This document shows positions 1 through 7,410 of a stretch of DNA of 7,595 nucleotides, one piece after another. The stretch is from positions 1 to 7,595 of the forward strand of contig USAR01000064.1 in the NCBI GenBank assembly GCA_900552605.1. Direction: 5' to 3'. The notes under the pieces are model-generated. The model worked only from the letters and a program-made list of their open reading frames with translations, did no database searches and had not been told where the DNA came from. A program made the position numbers and the translations under genes. The DNA comes from an uncultured Oscillospiraceae bacterium (lineage in GTDB: Bacteria; Bacillota; Clostridia; Oscillospirales; Acutalibacteraceae). The stretch's first letter is position 1; the number at the start of each line of letters is the position of its first letter.

Positions 1-1
1 A

Positions 2-109
2 ACACGTTTTGAAATGGGTTATGCTTCGGCTATTGCCGTTGTGCTGTTTGCAATGATGCTGTTGTTCTATATTATAGTTCACAAGGTCTTGAGCAAATTC
101 TCAGATTAG
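2..109 (+). CDS. Sugar ABC transporter permease, MalF/UgpA type (C-terminal fragment, cut by window edge)
   Basis: Only the last 35 codons are present, read in frame from base 2 to a TAG stop at 107-109; the rest lies upstream of the window. The visible peptide begins TRFEMGYASAIAVVLFAMML and is one hydrophobic span followed by a short basic tail (HKVLSKFSD). The G-Y-A-S-A pattern leading into a last membrane helix is typical of the C-terminus of MalF/UgpA-type permeases of the CUT1 sugar ABC family. The gene directly downstream, 13 bases away, is a MalG-type permease, the usual second half of such a heterodimeric channel, which supports the call. No EAA loop is visible because it would be upstream. 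Substrate cannot be told. It differs clearly from the C-terminus of the second MalF-type permease in this window (6484-7389). Confidence 0.8.
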   Translation, partial: TRFEMGYASAIAVVLFAMMLLFYIIVHKVLSKFSD

Positions 110-122
110 GGGAGGTGGAATA

Positions 123-1025
123 ATGGAAAAAGATATGAGCCTTTGGCGGAGAATTAAATTCAACCGAAGATCAAAAAAGAAAGTTATGCTTTCGCGTTCG
201 CATGCAGGTAACTTCGGTGTATTTCTGTTTTTACTTTTGATATGCGCTATAATGTGCTTGCCTATAGTTTATGCCATTATGCAGTCATTAAAGCCTATCG
301 ATGAAATTTTCCTTTATCCGCCGCGTTTTTACGTTAAAAACCCGACCTTCGATAACTTTTTGCAGGTTATAGTGTTGGCAGGCAACCTTTGGGTTCCTTT
401 CACACGTTACCTTTTTAACAGCTTGTTTATCACTACTGTCGGAACACTTACTTATCTTGTTATTGCCGCAATGGCAGGCTACTCTTTGGCAAAGGGTAAG
501 TTCAGAGGTCGCGAGGGCATTGCTCAAACCGTTACTCTCACCCTATTGTTCCGTTCGGAAGTAACAGCAATACCGGCATATATCATAGTTGCAAAGCTTG
601 GTATGATCGATACTTATTGGGCATTGCTTTTGCCGCCGCTTGCAAGCTCGCTTGGCGTTTTCCTTATAAAGCAGTTTGCAACTACTTCGCTTCCTGATTC
701 CACTTTGGAAGCGGCAAGAATTGACGGCGCAAGCGAATACAAGATTTTCTCAACAATCGTTATTCCCAGCATCAAGCCCGCTCTTATGACAACCATTATT
801 TTCACCTTTAACGCAATGTGGAACAGCGCCGGCACATCACAATATATATTCAGTGAAAGTCTTAAAGAACTTCCCACTGTTTTAAGTACGGTCGCTGCCG
901 GCGGTATTGCAAGACAGGGTGCCGCTGCTGCGGTTGCGGTCGTGCTGATGATTGTTCCGATTACGATTTTTCTTATAACACAGAGTTCTATTATGGAAAC
1001 AATGAGCCATTCAGGTATGAAGTAG
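123..1025 (+). CDS. Carbohydrate ABC transporter permease, MalG type (pair 1)
   Basis: This is a 300-residue inner-membrane subunit, the usual length for MalG/UgpE-type permeases, which form a heterodimeric sugar channel with a MalF-type partner. Visible features are a basic cytoplasmic N-terminus (residues 1-28), about six hydrophobic spans (first near 30-52, last near 268-288), and the EAA loop that docks the ATPase: E196-A-A, G202-A203, then I-V-I-P-S-I-K-P. The EAA loop is intact, so the protein looks functional. The ATG at 123 is supported by a strong site, AGGGGAGGTGG at 108-118, which overlaps the stop of the preceding permease. That gene is the natural partner. The following exported propeller protein starts 11 bases downstream, so all are probably co-transcribed. 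The ATPase is not in the window. The sugar transported is unknown; the MalG-type family call itself is firm. Confidence 0.93.
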   Translation: MEKDMSLWRRIKFNRRSKKKVMLSRSHAGNFGVFLFLLLICAIMCLPIVYAIMQSLKPIDEIFLYPPRFYVKNPTFDNFLQVIVLAGNLWVPFTRYLFNSLFITTVGTLTYLVIAAMAGYSLAKGKFRGREGIAQTVTLTLLFRSEVTAIPAYIIVAKLGMIDTYWALLLPPLASSLGVFLIKQFATTSLPDSTLEAARIDGASEYKIFSTIVIPSIKPALMTTIIFTFNAMWNSAGTSQYIFSESLKELPTVLSTVAAGGIARQGAAAAVAVVLMIVPITIFLITQSSIMETMSHSGMK

Positions 1026-1030
1026 GGGGG
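1025..1030 (+). promoter_or_regulatory. Ribosome binding site (G6 tract) that fixes the GTG start at 1037
   Basis: A run of six G followed by AAGA begins in the last base of the upstream TAG stop and ends six bases before GTG at 1037. It can pair with the anti-SD CCUCC using one G-U wobble. No in-frame ATG with a comparable site exists nearby, and the peptide starting at this GTG opens with a clean signal peptide, so GTG is the start. Confidence 0.6.
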
Positions 1031-1036
1031 AAGACA

Positions 1037-4036
1037 GTGAAAAAATTATTAAAATCGCTTATCGCCGTCGCCCTTTGCTTTATGGTGATTACAAGCGTGC
1101 CGGCATCGGCTGTAACAACGTCGTTTGCGCCGTACAGCGGTTATGAGTATGACTCTCATTCCGAATCGGTTGCAGCGCCTATCGGCTATCTTGCATCACG
1201 CACGGTGTCCGGTCACGATTTGAATTTTGAGGCTGATGTTAAGCAATTTACAGACATTTGTCTCGATTCTCATTCGCCCGATTATATGTCGTTCTTTATT
1301 TTAGACGGTAAGGCGGGCAATGTTTATAAAACCGATACATCGCTTGATGTTAAATCAATTTTTGATAAATTCACCGACACTAAGGGAAGAGCTGTAAGCC
1401 TTGTAGGCGCAACAAAGATTGCATGTGATTACAGCAACTCATTTTTCTTCGTTTATAAAAGCGGAAAAATTTATGTTATCAGCTCACTTTCAAAGGTTAC
1501 CAAAACCATAAATGTCTCGGGCCTTGTAGCGATGACTTCGGTTGCTGTTCCGTCCGGAGACAGCTTCAGCACGGTGTTGCTTACCGTTACATCCGATAAG
1601 GCTAACGGTGTTACCGCGTACGATATAAACGGTAACCGTCTCGGTTTTTATACTCTCGGCGGTAATATCAATGCAATGACATTCAGCTTTGATAACTCAG
1701 CACTGTTTGCTGTTAATGCTTCTAAAAAGAAGATTTTAAAAGCAGATGTCGTAACTGACTTTGACGATGAAGGCAATGATGTTTTCAGCGGCATAAATGT
1801 TTCTGAAGAAATTGATGTTAGCATCAATATGTCTGCTGTTAAATCTATCGCAGTTGATTCAATGGGAGATAAGATATATCTTGCATTGCCATCAAAAGTC
1901 GCACAGATCGGTTCTTTTGACGGTACAGTAGGTTACATTGATTCATCCTCAATTCCGCACAACCGCAAAGTTTCCTCAATGAACTATTCGGCTTTGGCAG
2001 TTGCTACCGACGATAACGATACGCTCGTTGCCCTTACATCGGATGGTAAATCTCAGGCAGCAAAATATAATAGCTTGCTTGGTTTTATTGGTACATCGGA
2101 TAAGCTTTCAATATCACTTAAAGCTCCTAAGGATATGCTTTATAAGTCCGGTAAGTACATATATATTCTCGATAGCGGCAATTCACGTATTTTAAAGCTT
2201 GATAAAGATCTTAAGCAGGTTCTTGATATATATGCGGATTTTTACAGCAAGAAAGTCGGATACCTTTCATTTTACGGTGCAGAAGGCTTCACGATTGATG
2301 ACAATGAAAACATTTATGTCGCTGATACCAACAACTACCGTGTTTTCAAATCGGATGCTCAAGGCAATGTAAAGCTTATAATCAATCGTCCCGACCAACA
2401 GCTTTCCGATACCGACGCACCGTTCCGTGCAACGAAAGTAATGCTGGACAGGAAAAATCGTATATTTGTTTTGTGTGACAGTATCAACCTCGGTGCTTTC
2501 GTGTTTGATCAAAGCGGTGACTTCCAAAGCTTTTTCGGCAGTAACACTGTTCAGGCAACGGTTGATGTTATTCTTAACGCGATTCGCAAGAGGTTTTTAA
2601 CGCACGAACAGTTAAAAGGTCTTCAAAAGGTTACACCTATTGCACTTACAAATTTCGATATTGACAATGATGGTTTTATCTATACCGTTACTAAAACCGA
2701 CAATAACTCGCGTAATACAAAGTTTAGCGGTATGATTAGAAAACTCAACTTCCAAGGTGATAACGTGTTTACCTTAAGCGGTAACTCAATTGGTTTCGGC
2801 GATTTTGAGTGGGATCGTTCAAGTACAATGACAAACACATCATTCTGTGACGTTGATGTTGACGACAGCGGTTATATCAACCTTATCGACTCAGGACGCG
2901 GCAAGGTGTTCCAATATTCAACTGACGGTGATCTTATCACCGTTTTCGGCGGATTCTCCAATCAGGTCGGAACATTTAACGATCCTGTCGCCGTTGAAAG
3001 TGTCGGCGAGTCTATTTATATTCTCGACAGCACAGACGGAGCGATTACTATTTTCAATCCAACGGATTATACAAATGCTCTCAGAAAAGCTTACGATCTT
3101 TTTGACAGCAGTGATTCAGATGCAGCACTTGCTGCTTGGAGTACCGTACTTAAGTTCAACACCAACAGCCAGTATCCGTATTACGGAATGGGTATGGCGT
3201 ACGAAATGAAGGGCGATTACGAGCAGGCAATGCATTACTTTAAGCTTGCAAATGCAAGAGGCTCTTATTCAAAGGCTTACCAGGAGTTCCGTAAAGATTA
3301 CGTTAACAAAAACATTTGGTGGATGGCACTAATTGTTATTGCGGTTGTTGTGGGCATTGTTTTTCTTTCCAAATTCCTTAAAAAGAAAATGGTTGCAAAG
3401 CACGGCTCAGCATATTCACCGCTTGAAACAAAATGGGGTCTGCCGATATACGTTCTGCTTCATCCTGTGGACGGTTTTGAACAGTTCAGAACAAGAAATA
3501 TGCAATCTGTACCGATTGCATTGGGACTTTCAGTTTGTTGGTTCCTTGTTAATGTTGTTGAGTATTTCTGCACAGGCTTTGCTTTTAATCACAACAGAGC
3601 AGTTGACTATGATGCATTTGCAAACATAATCGGAACGATAGGTCTTTATGTTTTGTTTGTTATTTCAAACTGGGCATTGTGTACTTTGCTTAACGGTAAA
3701 GGCCGCACGCGCGAGATTATATGCGTGGTGGGATATTCACTCACACCTATTCTTATAACAAAGCTGCTTGCTGTGCTTCTTACAAACGTAATGACATTGC
3801 AGGAATCAGCTTTCGTAAGCATTGTAACAACGCTTGGTATGCTGTGGGCGGCAATAATCCTTTTACTCGGTCTTTATACAATTCATCAATATTCGTTCGG
3901 CGCAACAGTTCTTTCAACTATATTTACGGTTGTCGGAATGTTTGTAATAGCGCTTCTCGTTGTTTTGTTCTTTACACTGTTGCAGCAATGCTTCTCGTTC
4001 TTCTATTCTGTATATTCCGAATTGAAGTTGCGATGA
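1037..4036 (+). CDS. Secreted, membrane-anchored twin beta-propeller (NHL-like)/TPR protein with C-terminal YIP1-type membrane domain
   Basis: The product is 999 residues from a GTG start. Residues 1-25 are a signal peptide (MKKLLKS, hydrophobic core, ASA before V26). I count about twelve blade-like repeats by eye. Six lie near 70-350, and these are weak and divergent. Six lie near 361-678 and fit NHL-type blades, such as I375-Y-I-L-D379-S-G-N-S-R384, I426-Y-V-A-D430-T-N-N-Y-R435 and I660-Y-I-L-D664. Residues 681-755 are helical and TPR-like (Y-Y-G-M-G-M-A-Y, then G-D-Y-E-Q-A-M-H-Y-F). A membrane span follows at about 762-782 with a basic KKK stop-transfer flank. Residues 796-999 match the YIP1 pattern: L-H-P-V-D-G-F near 808-814, about five hydrophobic spans, and G-K-G then V-G-Y-S-L-T-P. 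The propellers and TPR should face outside. The gene lies between a MalG-type permease and a DUF5696 gene. My inference is a surface receptor or scaffold that helps the sugar importers; no enzymatic motif is seen. The domain calls are fairly safe, the function is unknown. Confidence 0.85.
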   Translation: MKKLLKSLIAVALCFMVITSVPASAVTTSFAPYSGYEYDSHSESVAAPIGYLASRTVSGHDLNFEADVKQFTDICLDSHSPDYMSFFILDGKAGNVYKTDTSLDVKSIFDKFTDTKGRAVSLVGATKIACDYSNSFFFVYKSGKIYVISSLSKVTKTINVSGLVAMTSVAVPSGDSFSTVLLTVTSDKANGVTAYDINGNRLGFYTLGGNINAMTFSFDNSALFAVNASKKKILKADVVTDFDDEGNDVFSGINVSEEIDVSINMSAVKSIAVDSMGDKIYLALPSKVAQIGSFDGTVGYIDSSSIPHNRKVSSMNYSALAVATDDNDTLVALTSDGKSQAAKYNSLLGFIGTSDKLSISLKAPKDMLYKSGKYIYILDSGNSRILKLDKDLKQVLDIYADFYSKKVGYLSFYGAEGFTIDDNENIYVADTNNYRVFKSDAQGNVKLIINRPDQQLSDTDAPFRATKVMLDRKNRIFVLCDSINLGAFVFDQSGDFQSFFGSNTVQATVDVILNAIRKRFLTHEQLKGLQKVTPIALTNFDIDNDGFIYTVTKTDNNSRNTKFSGMIRKLNFQGDNVFTLSGNSIGFGDFEWDRSSTMTNTSFCDVDVDDSGYINLIDSGRGKVFQYSTDGDLITVFGGFSNQVGTFNDPVAVESVGESIYILDSTDGAITIFNPTDYTNALRKAYDLFDSSDSDAALAAWSTVLKFNTNSQYPYYGMGMAYEMKGDYEQAMHYFKLANARGSYSKAYQEFRKDYVNKNIWWMALIVIAVVVGIVFLSKFLKKKMVAKHGSAYSPLETKWGLPIYVLLHPVDGFEQFRTRNMQSVPIALGLSVCWFLVNVVEYFCTGFAFNHNRAVDYDAFANIIGTIGLYVLFVISNWALCTLLNGKGRTREIICVVGYSLTPILITKLLAVLLTNVMTLQESAFVSIVTTLGMLWAAIILLLGLYTIHQYSFGATVLSTIFTVVGMFVIALLVVLFFTLLQQCFSFFYSVYSELKLR

Positions 4037-4059
4037 AAACAGCACTGATTTATTAGAGT

Positions 4060-4064
4060 GGAGG
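4060..4064 (+). promoter_or_regulatory. Ribosome binding site that fixes the TTG start at 4073
   Basis: GGAGG sits eight bases before TTG at 4073, within the 36-base gap after the propeller/YIP1 gene. There is no in-frame ATG or GTG between the upstream stop and the signal peptide. The next in-frame ATG lies inside the hydrophobic core of the signal peptide and would destroy it. A TTG start is therefore the best reading. Confidence 0.7.
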
Positions 4065-4072
4065 TTGTATAA

Positions 4073-6481
4073 TTGAATAAGATAACTAAAACTAAGAGAA
4101 ATCTTGTGCTGATTTTCTTGTGCGCCGTTATGGTTGGAATGGCTGTGTGCCCCGTTAGTGCCAAAAACAACTCAGGTGTTATAGACACTAAGTCTTCGGG
4201 CAGTAACAAATACAGCTATATGAAGATTTCCGACGACTATCAAGAGGTTGCGTCGTCCGGCATTCTTACCCTCAGTGCAGATTTCAATTCGGGCTTAATT
4301 GCTCTTAAGAATAATGAAAACGGTTATGTTTGGTACGGAGTTCCCACAAACACCGACCGTGATTCGTTCTCACAAGGCGAAACAAAGCGCTTAAGTAATT
4401 CGCAGCTTGTGCTTGGTTACATCAACTCAAGCAGCGAGGCTGACGCAGCACGTGCAACATACCTTGACAGCTACTCCGCTTCAGGTATTGAGGTAACGGA
4501 GATTGACAACGGTATACAGGTTTTGTATACTTTTGATATCGACCTTTCGACAAATGTTACCAATAAAGACGGGGATTCTTCCGGTGACGCATCAAGTGAT
4601 GCATCAAGCGATTCTGCTGATAACACTTCATCGGATGATACATCATCAGCTGAAGACGAAGCTGTAATTACCGATGGAGAAACAGATATCCAAAAGGTTG
4701 TTCAGGCATCGATCCCCGTTAAATACTATTTGAGTGACGGTCACTTCATTGCCGAAACCGATGTTACACAGATTAAGCACACCGGCGATATAAAGGTTGT
4801 CGACATAACGCTGCTTCCGTACTTCGGTGCAGGCAGCTGGACAGACAACGGATATATGTTTGTTCCGGACGGCAGTGGCGCGCTTATCGATTTTAACAGC
4901 AAAAACGGCAACGAAACCGAATACAGCCAAATGGTCTACGGCAGAGATCTTTCAATGTATGAGGATATTGAATCTAAGAAGAACGAAACTGTTCGTATGC
5001 CTGTATTCGGGATTGTTAACGGTGGAGATAACGCACTTTTCGGCATTGTATCCGAAGGTGCTGCGGCAACAAGCATTGAAGCTGCGTCTGCCAATGAAAA
5101 CCGCGGCTATAACACCGCATATGCCCGTTTCAACATCAAGCTGATATCACAAACAATAATGTTCGGCAAATCTTCTAACTCACAGTTGATTTACAGAACA
5201 TCGGAAGACAGCGACGACGTTAAGAAATTTAAAGTTGATTATTATGTCCTTAACGGTGATAAAGCTAACTACGTCGGAATGGCTGAGACATATCGCGACT
5301 ACTTGCTTTCCAATGAAAAGCTTATGAAGCGTGAAAGCACACCGACTCTTAATGTTGACGTGATCGGTGCAATTGATGTAAAAGCCAACTTCCTCGGTTT
5401 TACATATAATAAGCTTCACTCGCTTACAACATATGAGCAAACCAAGGAAATGCTTGAAAGCCTTAAAAAGGCGGGGGTCGATGATATATCTGTTCGCTAC
5501 CTCGGATGGGGCAACAGAGGGATTACTAACGGCAAGGCAATTAACAAAGCCTCACCGCTCGGTCTTTTGGGCGGTTCAAAGAAATTTGAAGAGCTTAAAC
5601 GCTATGCATCCGAAAACAATATCGGTTTTTATCCCGACAACGACCTTTTAAGCTATACAAGCGGCAATAATAAGCTCGCATCAAAAACTGTTTTCAGTGC
5701 ACCGTATTATAAGTATCAATACTTGCGTTCAGTATACGCATACGATCTTAACGGTATCGCAAAGCGTATGATTATTCCCACAAAGGTCAGCGGTCTTTCC
5801 GACAAGTTCATCAAATCATACAAGAAGCTGGATGTTTCCGGAGTTTCGCTTTCAACTCTCACAAACACTGTGTACTCGCATTTAAAGCGAAATGAGTCGG
5901 TATACAGAACAAAGATGCCGTCGATAGTCAGCGGTATTTTGGAAAATGCGAATAAAAACGAGCTTAACGTTTTGGGCGATGCCGCTAATGATTATACATT
6001 TAAGTATCTAAGCAAAATCACAAACGCACCCACGTATTCAAGCGGATATAACTGCTTTAGCTCGGAAATTCCGTTCTATGAAATTGTTTTACACGGATAT
6101 ATGCCGATGGCAGGAAGCGCTATGGCACAATCTGTTGATTCTCAAACAAACTTCTTAAAGTGTGTTGAAGCCGGTATTGAACTTAATTGGACAGGTATTT
6201 ATGAAGAGTCGGCACAGCTCAGCCAGACCAATTACGACGATTACTATGGTTCAACATATACACTGTGGATAGATGACGCCGCTGAGAAATACAAAGCTTA
6301 TCAACCTTTGCTTAAGGAAATCAGTTCAAAGGCAATTGTAGGTCACAGCGAAATTTCAAAGGACGTTACAATGACCACATACGAAAACGGCTACAAAGTT
6401 TTTGTTAACTACACAAATTCGGATGTTGTTTATCAGGGTGTTAAAATCCCTGCTAAAAGCTTTGCTTATAAGGAGGGATAA
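4073..6481 (+). CDS. Secreted DUF5696-type protein, possible glycoside-hydrolase-like fold
   Basis: The product is 802 residues from a TTG start. Residues 1-30 are a signal peptide (basic N-terminus, hydrophobic core, VSA before K31). There is no lipobox, no LPXTG motif and no other membrane span, so it should be released or held by partners. Residues about 50-400 look beta-rich and carry the pattern I associate with DUF5696: L-P-Y-F-G, then V-P265-D266-G-S-G-A-L-I, then A-L-F-G-I-V-S-E-G. Residues 167-197 are an acidic Asp/Ser-rich linker. Residues about 427-720 alternate strand and helix like a TIM barrel, with acidic strand ends at D522-N-D524, D636, D640 and E703, and the motif I666-P-F-Y-E-I-V-L-H-G-Y676. 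The tail, with V-F-V-N-Y-T-N, resembles the small beta domain closing many glycosidases. The family is named from memory and the enzyme-like fold is inferred; no catalytic residue is established. It follows the propeller/YIP1 gene and runs 2 bases from the next permease. Confidence 0.82.
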   Translation: MNKITKTKRNLVLIFLCAVMVGMAVCPVSAKNNSGVIDTKSSGSNKYSYMKISDDYQEVASSGILTLSADFNSGLIALKNNENGYVWYGVPTNTDRDSFSQGETKRLSNSQLVLGYINSSSEADAARATYLDSYSASGIEVTEIDNGIQVLYTFDIDLSTNVTNKDGDSSGDASSDASSDSADNTSSDDTSSAEDEAVITDGETDIQKVVQASIPVKYYLSDGHFIAETDVTQIKHTGDIKVVDITLLPYFGAGSWTDNGYMFVPDGSGALIDFNSKNGNETEYSQMVYGRDLSMYEDIESKKNETVRMPVFGIVNGGDNALFGIVSEGAAATSIEAASANENRGYNTAYARFNIKLISQTIMFGKSSNSQLIYRTSEDSDDVKKFKVDYYVLNGDKANYVGMAETYRDYLLSNEKLMKRESTPTLNVDVIGAIDVKANFLGFTYNKLHSLTTYEQTKEMLESLKKAGVDDISVRYLGWGNRGITNGKAINKASPLGLLGGSKKFEELKRYASENNIGFYPDNDLLSYTSGNNKLASKTVFSAPYYKYQYLRSVYAYDLNGIAKRMIIPTKVSGLSDKFIKSYKKLDVSGVSLSTLTNTVYSHLKRNESVYRTKMPSIVSGILENANKNELNVLGDAANDYTFKYLSKITNAPTYSSGYNCFSSEIPFYEIVLHGYMPMAGSAMAQSVDSQTNFLKCVEAGIELNWTGIYEESAQLSQTNYDDYYGSTYTLWIDDAAEKYKAYQPLLKEISSKAIVGHSEISKDVTMTTYENGYKVFVNYTNSDVVYQGVKIPAKSFAYKEG
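4586..4609 (+). repeat. Two 12-base tandem units in the Asp/Ser-rich linker
   Basis: GACGCATCAAGT is followed directly by GATGCATCAAGC, encoding D-A-S-S twice, with a decayed third unit (GATTCTGCT) after it. The units lie inside the low-complexity segment spanning 4571-4663 (residues 167-197) of the DUF5696-type gene. Twelve bases keep the frame, so copy number could change without breaking the protein. Confidence 0.7.
6470..6477 (+). promoter_or_regulatory. Strong ribosome binding site embedded in the end of the DUF5696-type gene
   Basis: AAGGAGGG encodes the last Lys-Glu-Gly codons of the upstream protein and sits six bases before the ATG at 6484. With only two bases between the TAA and that ATG, translation of the permease is likely coupled to the upstream gene. 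Confidence 0.75.
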
Positions 6482-6483
6482 GA

Positions 6484-7389
6484 ATGAAACGCAAGCAATT
6501 AAGTCTGTCGGCAAGAAGTGCGTGGACAGCTCAGCTGTTTATCTTACCCTTCTATCTCGGCTTTTGGTTTTTCTTCCTGTCACCGCTTATTGAATCTCTC
6601 AGAATGAGCTTCAGCAATGTTTCGGTTGATGTTGCTTCGGGATATAACTTTAAATATATTGGTTTTGATAACTACTTAACTGCATTTTTGAAGGACGCAA
6701 CATTCAAAACCAACTTAACAAAGTCTTTTTCCGAAATGGCTTGGCAGCTGCCGGTTATTGTTGTTTTGAGCTTGTTCCTTGCAATGATACTGAACCAGAA
6801 ATTCCGTGGCAGAGTTTTTGTAAGAGCTGTTTTCTTCCTGCCGGTTATATTTGCGTCAGGTGTTGCGCTTTCGCTTATCAGCGGCGACTCGGTTGCATCG
6901 AGTGCATTGCACGGCAATGTTGTAAGCAGCGGTCAAATTACACAAACCAACGCTCTTAACGATTTGTTGGTAAATGCCGGTTTCGACAGCGATATTATTA
7001 AAATTGCAACATCAATTGCAAATAACCTCTTTAATATGATTTGGCGTTCGGGAATTCAGATGATTATTTTCCTTGCAGGTTTGCAAAGTATTCCGCCCAC
7101 GCTTTATGAAGCATCATCAATTGAGGGTGCAACCTCTTGGGAAAACTTTTGGAAAATTACATTGCCGATGCTTGTGCCGACAATTATGATTAACCTTGTT
7201 TATACAATTGTTGATAACTTTACAAGCTCAAGCAACTTGATTATGAGACAGGTAACAAACCTTATGTCAAACAGTGTTTCAAACCTCGGTCTTGCGTCTG
7301 CATTTGCCTGGACATACTTCTTGTTCATCGGTTTAATTCTCATTGTGGTATTTGTAATTTTCCGCATTGTCAGTAAACATGTATCTTAA
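6484..7389 (+). CDS. Sugar ABC transporter permease, MalF/UgpA type (pair 2)
   Basis: This is a 301-residue inner-membrane permease subunit of a CUT1-type sugar importer. The N-terminal Arg/Lys-rich tail leads into a first hydrophobic span (about 16-38, with F-F-L-S-P-L-I-E-S-L). Further spans lie near 85-101 and 110-132, and the last near 277-297. The ATPase-docking EAA loop is intact: Y-E209-A-S-S-I-E-G215-A216, then I-T-L-P-M-L-V-P. A polar loop of about 40 residues (133-173) separates the third span from the span leading to the EAA loop and should face outside. The ATG at 6484 is fixed by AAGGAGGG at 6470-6477. The gene starts 2 bases after the DUF5696-type gene and is followed 21 bases later by a MalG-type gene, so it is the first half of a second permease pair. 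Its C-terminus is unlike that of the pair 1 partner, which argues against recent duplication. Substrate unknown. Confidence 0.92.
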   Translation: MKRKQLSLSARSAWTAQLFILPFYLGFWFFFLSPLIESLRMSFSNVSVDVASGYNFKYIGFDNYLTAFLKDATFKTNLTKSFSEMAWQLPVIVVLSLFLAMILNQKFRGRVFVRAVFFLPVIFASGVALSLISGDSVASSALHGNVVSSGQITQTNALNDLLVNAGFDSDIIKIATSIANNLFNMIWRSGIQMIIFLAGLQSIPPTLYEASSIEGATSWENFWKITLPMLVPTIMINLVYTIVDNFTSSSNLIMRQVTNLMSNSVSNLGLASAFAWTYFLFIGLILIVVFVIFRIVSKHVS

Positions 7390-7410
7390 AGAAAGGAGGA
7401 AACCTAAGTT

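Noticed and set aside
2847..3209. 120-codon plus-strand frame inside the propeller gene
   Set aside because: It runs out of frame over clear NHL and TPR-like coding sequence. Its translation is rich in Ser, Thr and Leu with no recognisable pattern.
4033..4056. Seven-codon reading frame (ATG AAA ACA GCA CTG ATT TAT TAG) overlapping the stop of the propeller/YIP1 gene as ATGA
   Set aside because: ATGA overlaps can mark translational coupling, and this frame ends 16 bases before the TTG of the next gene, but there is no convincing ribosome binding site in front of it. A frame this short arises easily by chance.
3721..4056. 111-codon plus-strand reading frame overlapping the YIP1 region
   Set aside because: It lies in another frame wholly over a well-supported coding region, has no recognisable domain and no ribosome binding site. 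It is a shadow of the membrane-domain sequence.
4037..4072. Possible hairpin or terminator in the largest intergenic gap
   Set aside because: Only a four-base CACT/AGTG pairing with a ten-base loop is present, with no GC-rich stem or T-run. It does not support a terminator or attenuator.
4073..4162. Lipoprotein signal in the DUF5696-type protein (Cys26 in A-V-C-P-V-S-A)
   Set aside because: The residue before the Cys is Val, not the small residue a lipobox needs, and a good signal peptidase I site (VSA) follows. The same reasoning excludes Cys14 in the propeller/YIP1 protein.
4003..4209. Minus-strand frame spanning the gap between the two large genes
   Set aside because: It is antisense to the end of one gene and the signal-peptide region of the next, has no clear start signal and no recognisable family. 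All other genes are on the plus strand.
4646..4930. 94-codon minus-strand frame within the DUF5696-type gene
   Set aside because: It is antisense to continuous, family-like coding sequence and has no domain or start signal of its own.
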